In this document: positions 1 to 12,400 of the stretch, piece after piece
Position numbering within the stretch: position 1 is the first letter of the stretch
Layout: every line of letters starts with the position of its first letter
Source: Nectonema munidae
Lineage: Eukaryota; Nematomorpha; Nectonematoida; Nectonematidae
Assembly (NCBI GenBank): GCA_030549495.1
Contig: JAUIRK010000949.1
Location: forward strand, 62,001-126,000
Length of the DNA: 64,000 nt
Direction: 5' to 3'
Program-made: the position numbers and the translations under genes
The notes under the pieces: generated by a model
Database searches by the model: none
What the model saw: only the letters and a program-made list of their open reading frames with translations
Told to the model about the DNA's origin: nothing

Positions 1-784
1 ATATTTCTATTACTTTATTCCTAGGGCTTTGTAATTAAGTGCTGCTAAAACCTATACAATTAGTTTTAATTATATGAAAATATTGCCATTTGTTACTATC
101 CTTACGAATGGGAGTCGGTATCTAATAAAAGACTGCAGTCAGTCGGAATTTTTTAAGTAAACGTATTTTTTATAATTGTTTATTTGACTCAAAAATTTTT
201 CTTAAAGGATATTAACAAAAAATTCCAACATATAAAAAAAAGAATTCTGAAAAAAGTCGAACAGAACTGACTTGTCATCTAGCTCACTTATTTTAAGAAA
301 AAAATTAGAGAGGTTCTAGCTAGTTTTTCATTTTTTAATTATTACGAACATATACATTTAGCATTTTAGAAGTTACGTTGTTAAGTAGACAGTGGTGATG
401 GGAAGCATAACGAAAGTGTCTGTTTCTAAAATATTACATGGCGTTTAAACCTATAAAATTACTTTACCCAGACTTTTTTGAACCTTTTTTTAATTTTTTT
501 CTTGAAATATTCTTGATTTATTTAACCAATTTAAGCCCAATGTTTCATTTAAAGATATCTTTTTCATTGTAATTAATATGAATTTTCAAAACCGTCAACT
601 TTTCATTTTGGCATAAATGGGTTAATTGATAATAAAGGTTTAACATGTGTGAAAAAGCATAAGAGTAAGTGAAATTGCCATTAATATTTTTAGTGTAATC
701 GACAGGAAAAAGTTCAACGCATGGCTTTAGATGCATGCAATAAATATTCGCTTTGTCGTTTGATTCTCATGTTTGAGGGCCAGT
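1..784. other. No recognisable feature
   Basis: AT-rich sequence with no gene, repeat end or splice-linked cadherin exon that I can support. It may be an intron of CadN or intergenic. Confidence 0.5.
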
Positions 785-2960
785 GTGATTGTCCCCGGAC
801 AACGCGTCCCCATTTAATTCGTTTCCTGTTAATTCGCCTCCAGACAAATTGTTCTCGGTTAATTTTGCGTTAGAAAAGTATATCATTAAACAAATTACTT
901 CTGATTTAGCTTTTTTTATTTTTAACTTGATCAATGGAATTATCCTATTAAATGAACACTGTGCTTTTATTGAAATTAACTTAACACTAATTTACAATTT
1001 TTTCTAAAATAATTTAGGTAAATTTAAAGAGAGCGTAGTCTACGTACGCACTTCCTTTTGCTGCTTGAAATTAAATCAGACTTTAATTTTTTAATCCCCC
1101 GCATACTTGCCTCTATAAAAGTCTTAAATCGGTTTCTAGGTAAGAAGAAAAGACAAGTCATAAAAAAATTATTAAAAACAAAATTTATTGAAAATAAGAT
1201 GTTAATTTTAAAATTTGAGATTATGTGCAATTGTTTTCAAAAAAGTAAGTTTTTGGTTGGAATCATAATTTTTCATGACGTTCTTTATTCTAATATTCAT
1301 ATCTTTATATTTTTTCTTCTGGAGAGGTTGTTCTCCTTGAATAAATTTTTGCAGCTTTGCATTGGCAAAATTTTCTTCATATTTTAAAACATCTATGAGT
1401 CTCCAAATGTTTGATTCACTGTGATTTTCAAAGCAGAGTGATAGGCTTCTAAACTATTTGTAGTTCTAGCAAACCCAGACATACATCTATTCCAAACATT
1501 TCATAAAGTTATTGGAAACAGGTTCAAGACGACGTCTTCTTTCATTTCTTCCTCTTAATCCACCAATATAATTGTTTTCAAAATATGAAACCAATTTATG
1601 CGGAATTTCATCATCATCTTTGAGTTCCTCGAACCCATCTACAACATCATCAATAAGCAAAAAAGACAAAGCTACAAAACAACGCATTTTAACACTAAAG
1701 CTGTCATCTCGATGATACTTGTTTTAATAACCTTCTTGAACAATATGCTTGTAAACATTTTGTCCTAAGTGAAACAAACATCATGATAAGTTGGATTCAG
1801 GAAAAGATTCAAAAAACGCGTTATGAGCTCCTTTTTCAAAATCCATGATTATATGTTCAGGACTGTTGTTTTGTAGCATTTCCTTAATTTTTGCAAAAGT
1901 CTAGAGTATGTACTTTGACTTTTGTTTGAGAGCAATGCAAACAACCAAAGAATATTTAAATTATTAATTTGAACATGTACAACATATAGTTGAACAATAT
2001 ATCAGAACAACTCTTAAATGTTCCATCTGCTGCCCAATTTTTGTAAACTTTTAAAAGCTCAAGTGCTTCATTAGATGCGAATATCAAAATTCTGTTTAAA
2101 TCTTCTACTCCGCTATCATGCAAAAATATTTTATTATTGTCTAAGTATGAGTATTCATTCGGAACAGAAAATCCAATGTTTCTTTTTGGAATTGGAGGAT
2201 AATTAATATTTCTTTGTCTCCAGCGTCTAATATTTCTATTGAGATGCTCAAATCTAGGAATTTGAGATAATGTGCATTCGTTAAAATTTTTAACTTCACT
2301 AAAAATTATTGATCGAGCTTGATTGTGATAAGAAGTAGATTTTTCTTTTATATTTGCACATGCAATTTTTGCACTCACCTCTGCATAAGTTGAAGCGTGA
2401 TTATGAACTCCAAACTTTTTAATTATTAAATAATTTTTATCTGTATGCCATCTTGCTATGCACCCATGATTTTCACACCTCGAATAAATTTTTGACTTAT
2501 TTGCATTTTCTTTATTTTTAGTGTAAATAAAATTCTCTTCATCAATCGCTTTGTTCTGATAATATAAATTTACAAGTGGACATTTTAATTATTTGATAAA
2601 TAAACAGATAAAAAGTTGATTTTTTTTATAATAAAATATATTCTGCAAATAAAGTAAAAATTTATAGATTTTTAATAAATAAAAAAAGTGTGCTATATGT
2701 ATAGAAAAAAAATTGAAAAAAATATATCTTTCTCAACTTAGTTTAAAAAATTAAGTAACTTGAAAGTTAAAAAACAATAATTAAAATATAACATATTTTT
2801 GAAACTTATTTAAATTTTATAATTTCAAAGGTTGAAAATAATGAGATTGGAATATTTATGAAATTTTAGAGACGAATTGACCGACGACGAATTGTCACGG
2901 GACAAACTGTCCCACGACGAATTTACCGGAGGCGAATTGTCCTTCATTAATTGTCCTAAA
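785..2960 (-). mobile_element. Decayed Mutator-like (MULE) transposon with repeat-rich inverted ends
   Basis: Both ends carry related inverted sequence built from short reiterated AATTCG/GACAA motifs: AATTCGCCTCC at about 838 on the + strand and the complement GGAGGCGAATT at about 2926, with further partial matches inward. Between them the minus strand encodes FLYWCH and MULE transposase remnants. The exact outer boundaries and target duplication were not resolved by eye. Confidence 0.7.
1400..2590 (-). pseudogene. MULE transposase with FLYWCH-type zinc finger, broken
   Basis: Read 5' to 3' on the minus strand. About 2590-2400 gives a FLYWCH-like finger (IYSRCENHGCIARWH and a later VHNH). 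2378-1956 continues into the MULE core with WAADGTFKSC, the first catalytic Asp motif. 1687-1487 gives the C-terminal LVSYFENNYIGG and GRNERRRRLEP, and about 1480-1430 the RTTNSLEAYHSAL motif, a form of the family's TNN-x-EGWH. The pieces lie in more than one frame, with a stop directly after the 1956 block, so it no longer encodes a transposase. Cut-and-paste DNA transposon, not a host gene. Confidence 0.8.
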
Positions 2961-5293
2961 TTCTAAGCATGAAAAACATGAACATGGATACACAGGAGAA
3001 CCCTGTGGTCAGCGATTCAGGGTTTCGGGGAGACGAACGTCCTAGAGAGATTTATTTCCTGAGGGTAACAGATCCGTAACTGGGTAACTTTTAAAAAGTT
3101 ATTTTTTTAAAGTATTGATATATATGAACTTTTGATAAATCAATTTTAAAAGCTATATTTTTAAATATAAAATTGTTAATACTTTTCACAAACAATTATA
3201 AAATCTTAAACATTTTCTATTCTTAATGTTTATCATAAACTTCTGATTTTGATGAACTAGCTTGTATTTTTATATACTTTTTCGCCAAACTAGACAACAT
3301 CCGTAAACTGCCTTTTATTTCATTCCACTATAACAAAATGTTATCTTATTTACATTGAGATAGCGCCTCACACGTGTCCATTTCTTCCATTATGAGAATT
3401 GATGTTTTTATAAATGTTTTTTGGATAATCTTATATACTAAAAATACATTAAGGTAAGCTCGAGTTTATTCTGACCACTAGTTTTGACTACTTTAATTTT
3501 TCTTCCCCAATTACAGAAAAGGGCAAAAATGCTTCCCCACAGAAAACGGGTAGAATGTTTTCCCTTGGGCAAAGCGTAATTTCATCCTTTCTGTAGGACT
3601 CTGATTCACAATGATTTCTTTCCATATCTTGTTTTTGTCTACCACCACTTCCCAAAAACACGATTAGAAAGATTTTATAATAATTCTTTCTATTCTCTAT
3701 TGCTTTTGTGGATAATGATAGTAATACAAGCACAAAAATGTGAGTGATCATCATTAAATACCTGCATAGAATAATAGTTATGTGGTTTTATTGTTTTACC
3801 AGTAATCGAAAGATGTTCTCCATTTCGTTAAGCTTGTCAATGTACCATGATTTATCTCTTATCATGTTTCATATTAATTTAGCATCACTTATAAGTCTTC
3901 TTTGTTTCAATCTTATTTTACTTTTGCGTTAAGTTTATCACTATTATTTGAATTAGTTTTGGAATTTAGTCTATCTTTCTAAAAACTTATTTACTTTTAA
4001 AAACTTTTTTAACATAAACAAACGAAAAAAGGTAGCAAACTCTTTGGTTTTTATTTTCACTAAAACATATTTGTTTTTATTTTCACTAAAACATATTTTT
4101 TGGTGATTATTATTATTCCAAGCGAGATTTTAGAAGCTTGAGTGCAATATTATCTGTCAAACTTAGTTAAAAATTAAGCAAGGCCTTTCAATGCATAATG
4201 TTTCGGTGCATAATGATGAGATCCAAAAATTTGATTTCCTAGAAACTTTTACTACTTGATTTCTTTCAGTTTCCTATAAACAAAAAGAGTTGTAATAGCA
4301 AAAGTTGAAGGAAAGAGTAAATATGAGGAAAAAGAAGAGGAGGCCATTATTATCCAAAACCCCGCACAAATACGTAATTGCATCTCGTATATAAAATATG
4401 AAATATATTATATGAAGCTGTTTATGTGCTACATATTACTTTCTGATACACTTTTGCTCATCTTTTGTTTATGATTTGCTTGGATGACAACAATTCAAGC
4501 TAACAAGTTTTGTTTACATAACAAGAACTCTTTTCGAATCACATCACACGCCTTATTTATACTGGAAAGCGTATTCTCTTATGTTAAGTAAACATTTCTC
4601 ATTCTTACGCTTGACACAACGCCCTTTATGTTAGTCTGCCCTTCTTTTGAAATTAATGCTGGTAAACACGCAAACAATGATGATAAAAATCAAATTTTAC
4701 GGGTTATCAGAATTCGATAAAAGATTAAAAACTTTTTATGCGAACTATAGAAACTGTAGTGTTGTTCCTCAAAAGTTGAATGGGTTGGGAAAGGATGTTT
4801 CAGAAGTAGGCAAAGCAAATTAACTGACTTGTACAAAAACTTTAGCATAATCTATATAAATAATCTATTCTTCATTTAACTTTCATCTTTGCAAGCTACA
4901 ACTTTTTGTAGTATCTAGAAAGATATTGAAACAGGATCAATATGTTTTATTCACATTATCGGCCTTCATGACACTATCCTTTTCTAGGTAGTATTACCTG
5001 TAAAAAATTTTGTGGATAGTGTTACCTTATAAAAATATTTCATATAGGAATATTTTTTATATATATATAAACCAGTCCCTAATTCTTTCTACTCAACCCT
5101 CCCTTAGAAGACATTTTTGAAGGAAACGTCCCTACTTATAAACAAATGTTTCAGAATAAAAAAATCATAGCTTCCTATTTGAACTTTAAGTTTGGTCTTT
5201 ATCTTTAAAATTTAAATATTCGGTTTGAAATTACTGAAATTAATTCTGATATCACCACTCTCATATCATCTATATTCTATACGCTTTCTTTTA

Positions 5294-5429
5294 TTAACCC
5301 ATTTACGGCCAATGTTCCTATTTTGGAACATAAGTAATTTCATCTTCGTCTGCTTTTTTCAATGACTGAATATAAATCGTCTGCGTTTTTTTAGATATCG
5401 TCTGCTTTGCTTGGCCTTAAATGGGTTAA
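5294..5429 (+). mobile_element. TTAA-flanked palindromic MITE, type A copy 1
   Basis: Begins TTAACCCATTTACGGCC and ends GGCCTTAAATGGGTTAA. Just inside the left arm is the hairpin TGTTCC-TATTTT-GGAACA. Three direct CGTCTGC motifs follow, separated by about 25-35 bases. Confidence 0.85.
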
Positions 5430-5659
5430 TTACCACACTAAAATCGATTTCTACCATCCAATCTGTGGGAAAGAATAAAAGTATTTTAATCACTTGCAAA
5501 TATTTGGAATTAAAATTTTTTTAATGTCCAAAATTTTTACTTACTCATACGATTAATTTTCGAAAAAAGAACCATCATATAAATAATACAAAATATTTCC
5601 TTGTTTCAAACAAGAAAAAATTTATTACCTAATACTTTTTTATTTATCACTTTTCACAG

Positions 5660-5697
5660 CCCCCCCCCCCCCCCCCTTCTTGCTTCCCCCCCCCCCC
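5660..5697 (+). repeat. Two poly-C tracts
   Basis: 17 C residues at 5660-5676 and 12 at 5686-5697. The sequence after them ends in CTTTGGGAAGTACTG at 5740-5754, which resembles a right hAT terminus; no matching left end was found. Confidence 0.6.
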
Positions 5698-6477
5698 TTC
5701 TAAAAATGTCAAAACTCTCTTTTGGGGCACTACCACCCACTTTGGGAAGTACTGATATAAACGAAATCAGATGAAACGTTTGCATTAATTTATGATATTT
5801 ATATAAGATATTAGTATTTTATGTAAAATATATACTACTTTATAAATAGTTTTAGATAAACAATGAAGAACGTATTTTTTTTATTTTACTAATATTTTTA
5901 AACATCACTAGCTAATAGCCATGATCTGTAACTGATACCGAATATATGGGAATAAGTGGAAGAAAATGATTGAATTTTATTCACTAGATCCAAGATTTAT
6001 GTGGAGTTTATTTGAATATCAAAAATTCACTCTACAACTCATTTTGACTCTTTAAATTTGTTCCTCAATTTGCACTATAGTTTGCAAGTGCTCAACCAAT
6101 TTCTTAATGGAGCTTAATTGGGAATTATTCAAAAAATGTTGATAATATTACGCTCGATTCTAGTGTAATTTGATTGGCTGAAACAAGAAAAATATTTAAA
6201 AAAATTTTTATCCCAACAGATCAAAAAGTTAGTGTACATCACCTTTCCTCCCATTACAAAAATAGCACAACTTCTTAAATATTTTATTAGTTAATTATAA
6301 CTCAAAGAAATAATTTATAAAAGCCATTATTTAATGCCTATATAGCTATTATTAATTAATATTATAAAATTATTAAATACCGGTAACAGTGATTAAGAGA
6401 GCGGAGATATTATCAAATTAATAGAGCTTAAGCTTCAGCCCACTTTGATCTGAAATAGTCCCGGGTAATCTTGCAGT

Positions 6478-6637
6478 CACTATCCGTGCATCGATAAACG
6501 TCTTTCCTATGCAATTGGCTTTTTATCGATGCACGGATAGTGCCGTGCATCTTGGTCTAAAAATGACAATATATAGTGCCGTGCATCGATAAAAAGCCAA
6601 TTGCAAAGGAACAACGTTTATCGATGCACGGATAGTG
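6478..6637. mobile_element. Fold-back element made of nested palindromes (160 bp)
   Basis: Ends are perfectly inverted over at least 20 bases: CACTATCCGTGCATCGATAA at the left and its complement at the right. Each arm also contains a second, inverted copy of the same end sequence, separated by an AATTGGC spacer, so the element is a palindrome of two smaller palindromes. No coding sequence. Superfamily not assigned. Confidence 0.8.
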
Positions 6638-6726
6638 CAACATTACCGTAGTCCCGTCCCTATCTTCAACTACGTTATTAGAGTTGCTAAAATAAAGCCA
6701 TTTTTATGATAGAATAATGAGAGACC

Positions 6727-6865
6727 TTAACCCATTTACGACCAATTTTCCTATTTGGGAACATAAGTAATATCATCTTCGTCTGCTTTTTTCAATGACT
6801 TTGAATATAAATCGTCTGCGTTTTTTTAGATATCGTCTGCTTTGCTTTGTCTTAAAATGGGTTAA
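6727..6865 (+). mobile_element. TTAA-flanked palindromic MITE, type A copy 2
   Basis: Closest relative of the copy at 5294, with the same TTAACCCATTTACG arm, a hairpin of the form TTCC-TATTT-GGGAA and three CGTCTGC motifs. Interior sequences are nearly identical, suggesting recent spread. Confidence 0.85.
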
Positions 6866-7320
6866 GTCAAAGGGCCCCGTAACAGTTCAAACTTCAGGCC
6901 GCCAGAAATGTAAGTAAACCAATACAAATATTTCACCGCAGAGCAGGAAAAATCTTAACACGTAAGAAAGAGAAATGAGTAAATGGTGTCATCTGGGTTA
7001 TAAGCAGCATCGCGTTGTTTTGTATAGGATAGAGAAGTTGTGTTTATTCTGCTTGAAGACAAAGTAGCATCATCAGCTACAAAACCACAGCGCTAGCACA
7101 TTTATGGCGACATGTTATCTATTTTTCTTACACTCATCTCTTCAAAAAGGCTTGTATCCTTTCTCCTCACAATACAAAAGCTTTTTTTATTATCACTTCT
7201 TCATTTCTTATTATCTTCATTATTCCTACCTGCCTCTACATAAAATGTTTGCTATAACATTTTAACTTAGAGCACACGTATATGTAAAATAGGATAGTGA
7301 TTATTTCTTATCTCTTAGAT

Positions 7321-7360
7321 CAGAGGTGGGCAAACGACGGCCCGCTAAGATAAAGTTATT
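7321..7360 (+). mobile_element. Probable hAT 5' terminus fragment
   Basis: CAGAGGTGGGCAAACGACGG followed by CCCGC matches a widespread hAT-type terminal sequence. No right end was found. A second hAT-like start, TAGAGATGTATCGGATGCGG, lies near 7727. Confidence 0.4.
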
Positions 7361-8303
7361 TAGGCGCATTCACCGTTAGTTTACTATCATTTTCACCAAA
7401 AATGATCGATTGAAAAATTAGGGCCATTCGTACAACGCGATTATTGATTGATAAAAGTATTTTGACTGGCTTTCAATTTTTCTTTCTCCTGTATTTACTT
7501 CTCATTGTTGAGTTGGTATTTTAATTTTTGAAGAATAAATTGTTTTTATATTTTATTTATTGTTTTAAAAGTTTATGATAAATTTTGATCTGATAATTAT
7601 TTCTTAAAAAATAGTTTTATAATTGAAAATATTTTTAAGTAACTTTAAGTATTAAAATTTAGATGATAAAAAATAATTATGTTTATTTTTACATGCTTAT
7701 CTTACATTTTATCTCCATATTTTTAATAGAGATGTATCGGATGCGGATGTCAGAATTAATTTTTTTTAGAGGATGCCTGTGCGTATATCATAATTGTTAT
7801 TCTAAGCAAAGGCAAGTTTTATACTTCTTAAAAATTTAGAGAGATGTTATCATAAAGACGTACTTTTCATGCAAATTTTGGATAAAGTAAACATTGAAAA
7901 ATTACTAAAAAAAAACTTTGCGGTATATAAAAAAAAAGAAAAATGTTTGAAAATTGCGAATGCTGAAACTTAAATGATACCCAGTGACGATGTTAGGAAG
8001 TTGACAATTGTACTGATACTAACTAATATGGATTGTCTTCTGTACCGAAACAGCTTCCCAACATGCTGGCAGAAATGACGGTTGGCATTTGTTGGTAATA
8101 ATACCAACGCAAAGATTCATTCATTACAAAATAATATTTTTGTGATTGAGTAAACAAATTTAGAATCCTTTCTCTGTACCAATGAAAGGAATCTGTTTAC
8201 AATATTTCTTATTATAAGACCTAGAAAAATATTAATGTGTTATTTTTTTAAAATTCTTCAAGCAATAAGGATAAAATTAATTAATGTTTTCCAGATTTTA
8301 GAG

Positions 8304-8577
8304 CAGTGATTCTCTACCTTTTTTAAATTAAGGACTAACATGGCAATAGAGGGCTGCAATAAAAACAAATATGGTGTACATTGATATACTTAAAAAATTG
8401 AGAATGGCGATTGCATCGCCTTGTAGACAATATTTAAGGGCAAATCTATGTAAAGTACAATTAACAGATCAATAATTTTACGAAATCCTGACGCTGGCCT
8501 AATTTTTCTGCAACTCTGCTATGCCGGCTACAAAACTAGGGGTTAGGCCCCCTCATAGCCGCTGTTGAGAACTACTG
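8304..8577. mobile_element. hAT-type MITE (274 bp)
   Basis: Left end CAGTGATTCTCTACC and right end GTTGAGAACTACTG are inverted relatives of the common animal hAT terminus CAGTGGTTCTCAACC. Flanking 8-mers TTTTAGAG and CTTTAAAG agree at 6 of 8 positions, which fits an old 8-bp target duplication. No open reading frame. Confidence 0.65.
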
Positions 8578-9285
8578 CTTTAAAGTGTTTTTGAAATAAA
8601 AATAAGATATTTCTTTTATTAGAATGAAATTTTTGTTTGGTATGATTGTGTATAAAATATGTCAATAGATGATCTTCAATAAATAAACCTTTTCCACTAA
8701 GTCAGTAATTGTTAGGTCTTTTTTGTTTATTACAAATAAATTTCTAATAATTTATATAAATTTTATAAAAATTGAAAAATTTACTAACAAAACAGAAATT
8801 TTAGGGAGTTTTTTAAAATAGGAAAAGTTACAGCGAAAAGACAGAAATTTTAAGTCTGAAAATATTTTTTCTTCCAAATTTTTTTGTTATAAATCAGAAA
8901 TTTATTAATTAAAAATGTGAATGGTGTGATTGTTAAAGTTATTTTTAAAAGCAGTCTTTTTTATACGAATTTTTATTTGAAAAAGATCAATAAATATAAT
9001 ATAACTTCGCTAAACATTCAATTGCATCTCGCCATCCAATTTTTCAGTATATGAATGTAATATCTATATTTCTATGTTCTATTTATTTGTGTTAAAGTTA
9101 GTCTATCTCCTATAAATGAGTATTTCTTTTTTCTATGGCTTTTTGCTTCAAAAGACATGCCTTTTAAAACCGGCGCTTTTTATTCCGAGCACCCACAGTA
9201 ATTATTTTGATGGAGGTAAATTTTAACAGAAATAAATTTTAAAGTATTTACTCATCCTAAGTAAGCTTATAAATGCAATGTTTAG

Positions 9286-9477
9286 GCCAAGATACTCAAA
9301 GAGTGAAGATTCGCGTTCGGGATGTCAATGATGAAAAGCCTGAATTCATAAATCAGCCATTGCCGATGCAAACTGTGGTGGCTATCGATGCCAAAAGTGG
9401 AGAAAGTGTTTACAAGTTGACTGCTAGAGATGGTGATTCAGGATCGTACGTCAGATACTCCTTAGATTTGGATAACA
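9286..9477 (+). CDS. CadN: CadN exon w1 (first exon in window)
   Basis: Acceptor TTTAG at 9281-9285, donor GTAATA at 9478; enters with 2 bases of a split codon and leaves with 1. Residues 1-63: the DVNDE-PEF calcium linker ending an upstream repeat, then the first half of the next repeat (LTARDGDSGSYVRYSL). It starts inside a domain, so it cannot be the first coding exon. Confidence 0.9.
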
Positions 9478-12400
9478 GTAATATTTTTGGTCTTTTTGCA
9501 AAGCCTTGCTTATTTGATGTTTGTTGTGATAGTGTCCCAAAAATGATTTCTTAAAAGTCATTATTTTTTTAGTTCCAAATACTGTATACAATCATTTAAA
9601 AATGAAACATTCTAAACATTTTTTCCATAATTATAGATTATTATCTGATTAATATTAATTTTATTGATTTTTGTAATTTTTTGAATTTATTTTTTCAAAT
9701 AAATTTATTAACATTTAAACTCAATTTTCTGTGAAAACTAATTCATTTTGTTCAATTATAAATAAATTTCAAGATACAACAAAGAGTCTGTTATAATTTA
9801 ATACAAAAATACATGAAAACTGATCCAATAAGCTGGAAGTAAATGCTTATAATTTTTAATTTCAGTTTAAAATGTTTTTATATATTATTTGCAATTAGAA
9901 AAAATGTATTGTGGAAAATTATTTCTTCCTTTAATTTTTCGGACAATCTTAATCTAATGATTGCGACGCGTATGGATAAGATTTGTGCGTAGTAGTGATG
10001 AAATTTCGTAACCTAAGCTTCAGCCCGTTGAAAATATTTATGTAGGCCCGGATCTCGACTTCGTTGCATGAGAAAACGATTATATAATCTCGGTTGCAGC
10101 GATAAGCAAATTGCCCTATTACGGATATATGGCCTAAAGCTTATTGCGCTATAATATATTTGATATCCATTATATAATAATAATAAATTATATCTTTATT
10201 ATGGCAAATAAACAAAGTAATTGAAAGCCAATATTTTAAGTTTAAATTTCAAACGATAGGTGTATGAATCGAGTAGAATATGTACATAATTATCTTTTTT
10301 AAATACATTTAGATATACAAAATAGGAGGAAATTTATTGAAAAAAGTTTGTTGACGATTAGCTTTCAAATAACTCTGCCTTATGAAAGGCGGGGCTTTTA
10401 TATCAATTTACTTGATTTCTTCTGCTTTTTCTGGAATGAATTGGGTTAATAATTATTTTTTTATATCAATTATATATCTTTTCAAAAATACCTCTTTACA
10501 AATATAAAATGTCGAAATGAAATAGACTAAAATAATTATGAGAAAATTTGATCTTTATGAAACTATTTAGAATAATGTTTGATTCTTCAAAAGACGCAAT
10601 CCCTTTATTTATTTATTTCTTAAACCATTTCACCCGTTAACGGCGAGAGTCGACTATAGTCGACTTTACAAAAATAAAATCGTCTGCGTTTATCAATGCT
10701 CTATACAAATCTTCTGCATTACCTTAGATATCGTCTGATTATTCTGGTCGTTAACGCGTTAAAATGCAGTCGGGATTGAGTAATTTGATATAAAAGTGCC
10801 CTGCCCTTGAAAGCCCTAGACTGCTTTCTTTTTCAATATAATTTTATGGCTAAAGCAGATAATTTTGTTTTCTCGGAACACTGGTGTGGTGTCACTTGAG
10901 TCCTCAAAGAGTTAAAATTAAGAAATCGTCTGCTTTTATTTTTAATGGAATTTTATATTTTTTTGCAGAGGATTATCATTTTTGGAAAACTTATGTCACA
11001 TTTGTCCAAAAAGGGTTATTAACCCATTTAAAACCAAGCAAAGCAGACGATATCTAAAAAAACACAGACGATTTATATTCAAAGTCATTGAAAAAAGCAG
11101 ACGAAGATGAAATTAGTTATGTTCCAAAATAGGAACATTGGTCGTAAATGGGTTAAAGTAAAAGTGAGTCGTTACTCTTTTTATGCCTTTTCGATAAAAA
11201 CACTCACTGTCTTTACCATCACATATTAGTAGGCGGAGCCAGTGGGGGATCCAGAAATCTTTTGTGGGGGGGGGGGGGGGGGGGGGTATACTAATATTAT
11301 CAAAATATTTTACACATTTTATTAGGGAAGAAATTTGAAAACGTATGTAAAATAAATGATTAAAATTATATTACAAAGTCTTTTCTTCTTTCTTTTTGCT
11401 TTGAAAATCGATCAACACACTTTTTTATTTTTATTTCCCTAAGCTCCCTATATTTGTCTAAAAATCTAAATGTTAGATTTACTGGTAAAAAAGGGATTGT
11501 GTTTTAGTGTTAAGTAGGCATAACGAAATAAACAAGGATATTTTAGTTTGAAAAGAGATTCGAATACTTTTAATACAGATGTAGGAAATCTAAGTAATTT
11601 TCTAACTAAAATACGTCTTTTGTCTGAAAAAAGTATAAATATTATTTGAATGATATTGTTTAGTAATGATCAAAAACAATATTTTTGAATAAAAAGCGAA
11701 AAAAAAAATGAAAAAGTTTTTGTTTAAAGTTGTTATAAACTAAAACTTTTCATATGTAAGCTACATTTAACAGCAACCTTAATTTTTCTTGAATAGATTG
11801 CTGGTGGGGGGGGGGGGGGTATGCATCCCCTATCCCCCCTCTCCCCCTCTCGGTCCATCCCTGGCCGGAGCCAATGTCTTTTTTTACTTGTGTGATTCCA
11901 GGTCTTTCTCTCGCTCAAGATGTTAAAATTTCATTTAACCCGGCTTGAATATTGATAAGTTTCAAAAATAAAATGACTTTTTCTACTAAATTTTGTAATT
12001 GTTTATAAATAATCAATATTGTCTTTTGCTCGAAGCATATTATATAGATAATAGATAAGACTGGTATCGTCATTTTCAAAGCGTTTTAATTTTGATCGCT
12101 TAACTTGTTTTGAAGGTCTTTTTCATCCTTTTATGTAAAAATGCATACTATAATTCAAATTTGAGATTGCAAATTTTCATCAATATTTCCAATTCACGAA
12201 CATCATTCAATTATACGATCCAATCCGTATGATGGAGGCACTGTGTCTCACTTCCCTTGATTGGATAAACTGTTGTGAAAGATAGTGTGATTGGTATGGT
12301 ATAGTTCTTCGCAAATTTAATTTAAAGAATTAGCATAATTAATCTCTATACTCCTACATTTTCCTTCCTTCCTTCGTCATTATTATTATTATTATTATTA

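Larger units (their letters stand above)
2961..9285. other. Upstream or intronic sequence without genes
   Basis: Apart from the mobile elements listed at 5294, 6478, 6727, 7321 and 8304, I see only AT-rich sequence. AGCTTCAGCCC followed within about 40 bases by CCGGG or CCGGA occurs near 6430 and again near 10017, suggesting one more dispersed repeat. Confidence 0.45.

Noticed and set aside
3488-3754. Minus-strand 88-codon frame with a hydrophobic N-terminus resembling a signal peptide
   Set aside because: No family motif, no splice context, and similar frames arise by chance in AT-rich DNA of this length.
5640-5760. Complete hAT element around the poly-C tracts
   Set aside because: Only a right-end-like sequence is visible; no left terminus or 8-bp duplication could be found.
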